Positions 62,904 to 64,000 of a stretch of 64,000 nt of DNA are shown here, piece by piece. Both the position numbers and the translations under genes were made by a program. A model generated the notes under the pieces. It searched no databases. It was given only the letters and a program-made list of their open reading frames with translations, and was not told the DNA's origin. Source of the stretch: an uncultured Collinsella sp. (lineage in GTDB: Bacteria > Actinomycetota > Coriobacteriia > Coriobacteriales > Coriobacteriaceae); contig URMZ01000005.1 of the NCBI GenBank assembly GCA_900549025.1, forward strand, positions 27,651 to 91,650. The letters are read 5' to 3'. Numbering within the stretch: the first letter of the stretch is position 1; every line of letters begins with the position of its first letter.

Positions 62904-64000
62904 GTGAGCGATTGCAAGAGGGTTTACCGTTTTGGAACCGACGCCCAGGGCACCTGTGTCACTGAGGGCGACAAGTCCATGAACTTCGTGCTTGGTGGCA
63001 AGGGCGCTAACCTTGCCGAGATGAGCCGTATCGGCCTGCCGGTTCCCGGTGGCTTTACCATTACCTGCCAGACCTGTGTCGAGTACTCCGGTGCCGGCAA
63101 CGTCTGGCCCGAAGGCGCACTCGATGAGATCGTTGCCGCCGAGGCAGACCTCGAGGCCCGCTGCGGCAAAAAGCTCGGCGACGCCTCCGATCCGCTGCTC
63201 GTGTCGGTGCGCTCGGGCGCTCCGTTTTCCATGCCCGGCATGATGGACACGGTCCTCAACCTGGGCCTCAACGACGACTCCGTTCAGGGTCTCATTGCCC
63301 AGACGCAAAATCCGCGTTTTGCTTGGGATAGCTACCGCCGCTTTATCCAGATGTTTTCCAATGTCGTCATGGGCGTTGACGCCGACCTGTTCGAGAACGC
63401 CCTGACCCAGGCCCGTCTGGTCGCCGGCGTTCGCGTCGATTCCGAGCTTTCGGCCGAGGACCTGCAGGAACTCGTCGAGACCTTTAAGGGCATCTTCTCC
63501 GAGAACGTCGATGCCTTCCTGTATCCCGAGCTCGAGGTCGCTGACGGCAAGCCCGTTTTCCCGCACGACCCGGAGCTTCAGCTACGCCTTGCAATTCAGG
63601 CCGTCTTTGGCAGCTGGATGAACGAGCGTGCCTGCATCTACCGCAAGCAGCATGGCATTTCCGACGAACTCGGCACCGCCGTCAACGTACAGGCCATGGC
63701 CTTTGGCAACAAGGGCGCGACCTCTGCGACGGGCGTTGCCTTCACGCGCAATCCGGCCGACGGCACCAAGGAGTTCTACGGTGACTTTTTGGTTAATGCC
63801 CAAGGCGAGGACGTCGTCGCCGGTATCCGCAACACTGAGCCCATCGCCGACCTCAAGACCACCCCGGGCCTTGAGTCCGCGGGCGAGGTGCTCGAGCGCG
63901 TCTTCCTGACGCTCGAGGATCACTATCGCGACATGTGCGACATTGAGTTCACCATCGAGCAGGGCAAGCTCTGGATGCTCCAGACCCGCGTGGGCAAGCG
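62904..64000 (+). CDS. ppdK: pyruvate, phosphate dikinase, 5' part
   Basis: The first 365 codons of a gene that leaves the window, starting at GTG 62904 behind AAGGGGAAG. The N-terminal nucleotide-binding domain is clear: VYRFGTDAQG, NFVLGGKGANLAEMSRIGLP, VPGGFTITCQTC, VSVRSGAPFSMPGMMDTVLN, TSATGVAFTRNPADGTKEFYG-like sequence and the final IEQGKLWMLQTRVGK. It interconverts pyruvate plus ATP plus Pi with PEP. The phospho-His domain lies beyond the window. Confidence 0.95.
   Translation, partial: MSDCKRVYRFGTDAQGTCVTEGDKSMNFVLGGKGANLAEMSRIGLPVPGGFTITCQTCVEYSGAGNVWPEGALDEIVAAEADLEARCGKKLGDASDPLLVSVRSGAPFSMPGMMDTVLNLGLNDDSVQGLIAQTQNPRFAWDSYRRFIQMFSNVVMGVDADLFENALTQARLVAGVRVDSELSAEDLQELVETFKGIFSENVDAFLYPELEVADGKPVFPHDPELQLRLAIQAVFGSWMNERACIYRKQHGISDELGTAVNVQAMAFGNKGATSATGVAFTRNPADGTKEFYGDFLVNAQGEDVVAGIRNTEPIADLKTTPGLESAGEVLERVFLTLEDHYRDMCDIEFTIEQGKLWMLQTRVGK

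Overview
The window looks like a chromosomal segment of a Coriobacteriia member, most likely Collinsella or a close relative. I base this on the GC-rich core genes with many GTG and TTG starts, the fused aroE-aroK and rmlC-rmlD genes, a bacterial-type L27 lacking the Firmicute N-terminal extension, the glyQ/glyS pair, and the PPDK regulator next to PPDK. The genus is an inference from recalled gene order and was not checked by any search.

Layout. (1) 1-15.1 kb is an AT-rich surface-polysaccharide and surface-protein island. A partial LicC-like nucleotidyltransferase with an N-terminal HTH lies on the minus strand. Two large secreted cell-wall-binding-repeat proteins follow, ending in NlpC/P60 and L,D-transpeptidase domains. 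Then come glycosyltransferases, a LicD-family transferase, a flippase, a UDP-GlcNAc 2-epimerase, a DUF2304 protein and a DUF2142 membrane protein. A third repeat protein is split by an in-frame TAG inside its catalytic domain. (2) 15.2-25.8 kb holds a twin-domain glycosyltransferase, very GC-rich dTDP-rhamnose genes (rmlA, rmlB, fused rmlCD), a DUF4869 plus P-loop ATPase pair wedged between rmlA and rmlB, another glycosyltransferase and a two-gene ABC polysaccharide exporter. (3) 25.9-34.8 kb has two tRNA-Arg genes bracketing a complete eight-gene minus-strand aromatic amino-acid operon (aroF-tyrA-aroB-aroA-aroC-pheA-aroEK-aroQ), with a candidate leader peptide and attenuator. (4) 34.8-47.8 kb has a CtpE-like P-type ATPase, a zinc-ribbon protein, a cyclophilin, a TPR protein and the rod-shape operon mreB-mreC-mreD-mrdA-rodA. 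(5) 47.8-54.7 kb holds two radical-SAM-family genes, rplU, rpmA, obgE, nadD, yqeK and rsfS. (6) 54.7-64 kb has dinB on the minus strand, then rpsP-khpA-rimM-trmD-lepB, glyQ-glyS, the PPDK regulator and the start of ppdK.

How they fit together. The island probably makes, exports and decorates a rhamnose- and ManNAc-containing surface glycan. LicC- and LicD-like genes beside choline-binding-type repeat proteins raise the possibility of phosphocholine or a similar decoration that the repeat proteins bind. The rod-shape operon and the L,D-transpeptidase act on the same wall. The rest is housekeeping.

Least explained parts: the DUF4869/ATPase pair, the amber codon in the third repeat protein, the aroF leader, a large intercistronic hairpin between rmlB and rmlCD, a REP-like palindrome near aroQ, and a TTTACC repeat array upstream of ppdK. 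All coordinates, starts and motifs were read by eye.
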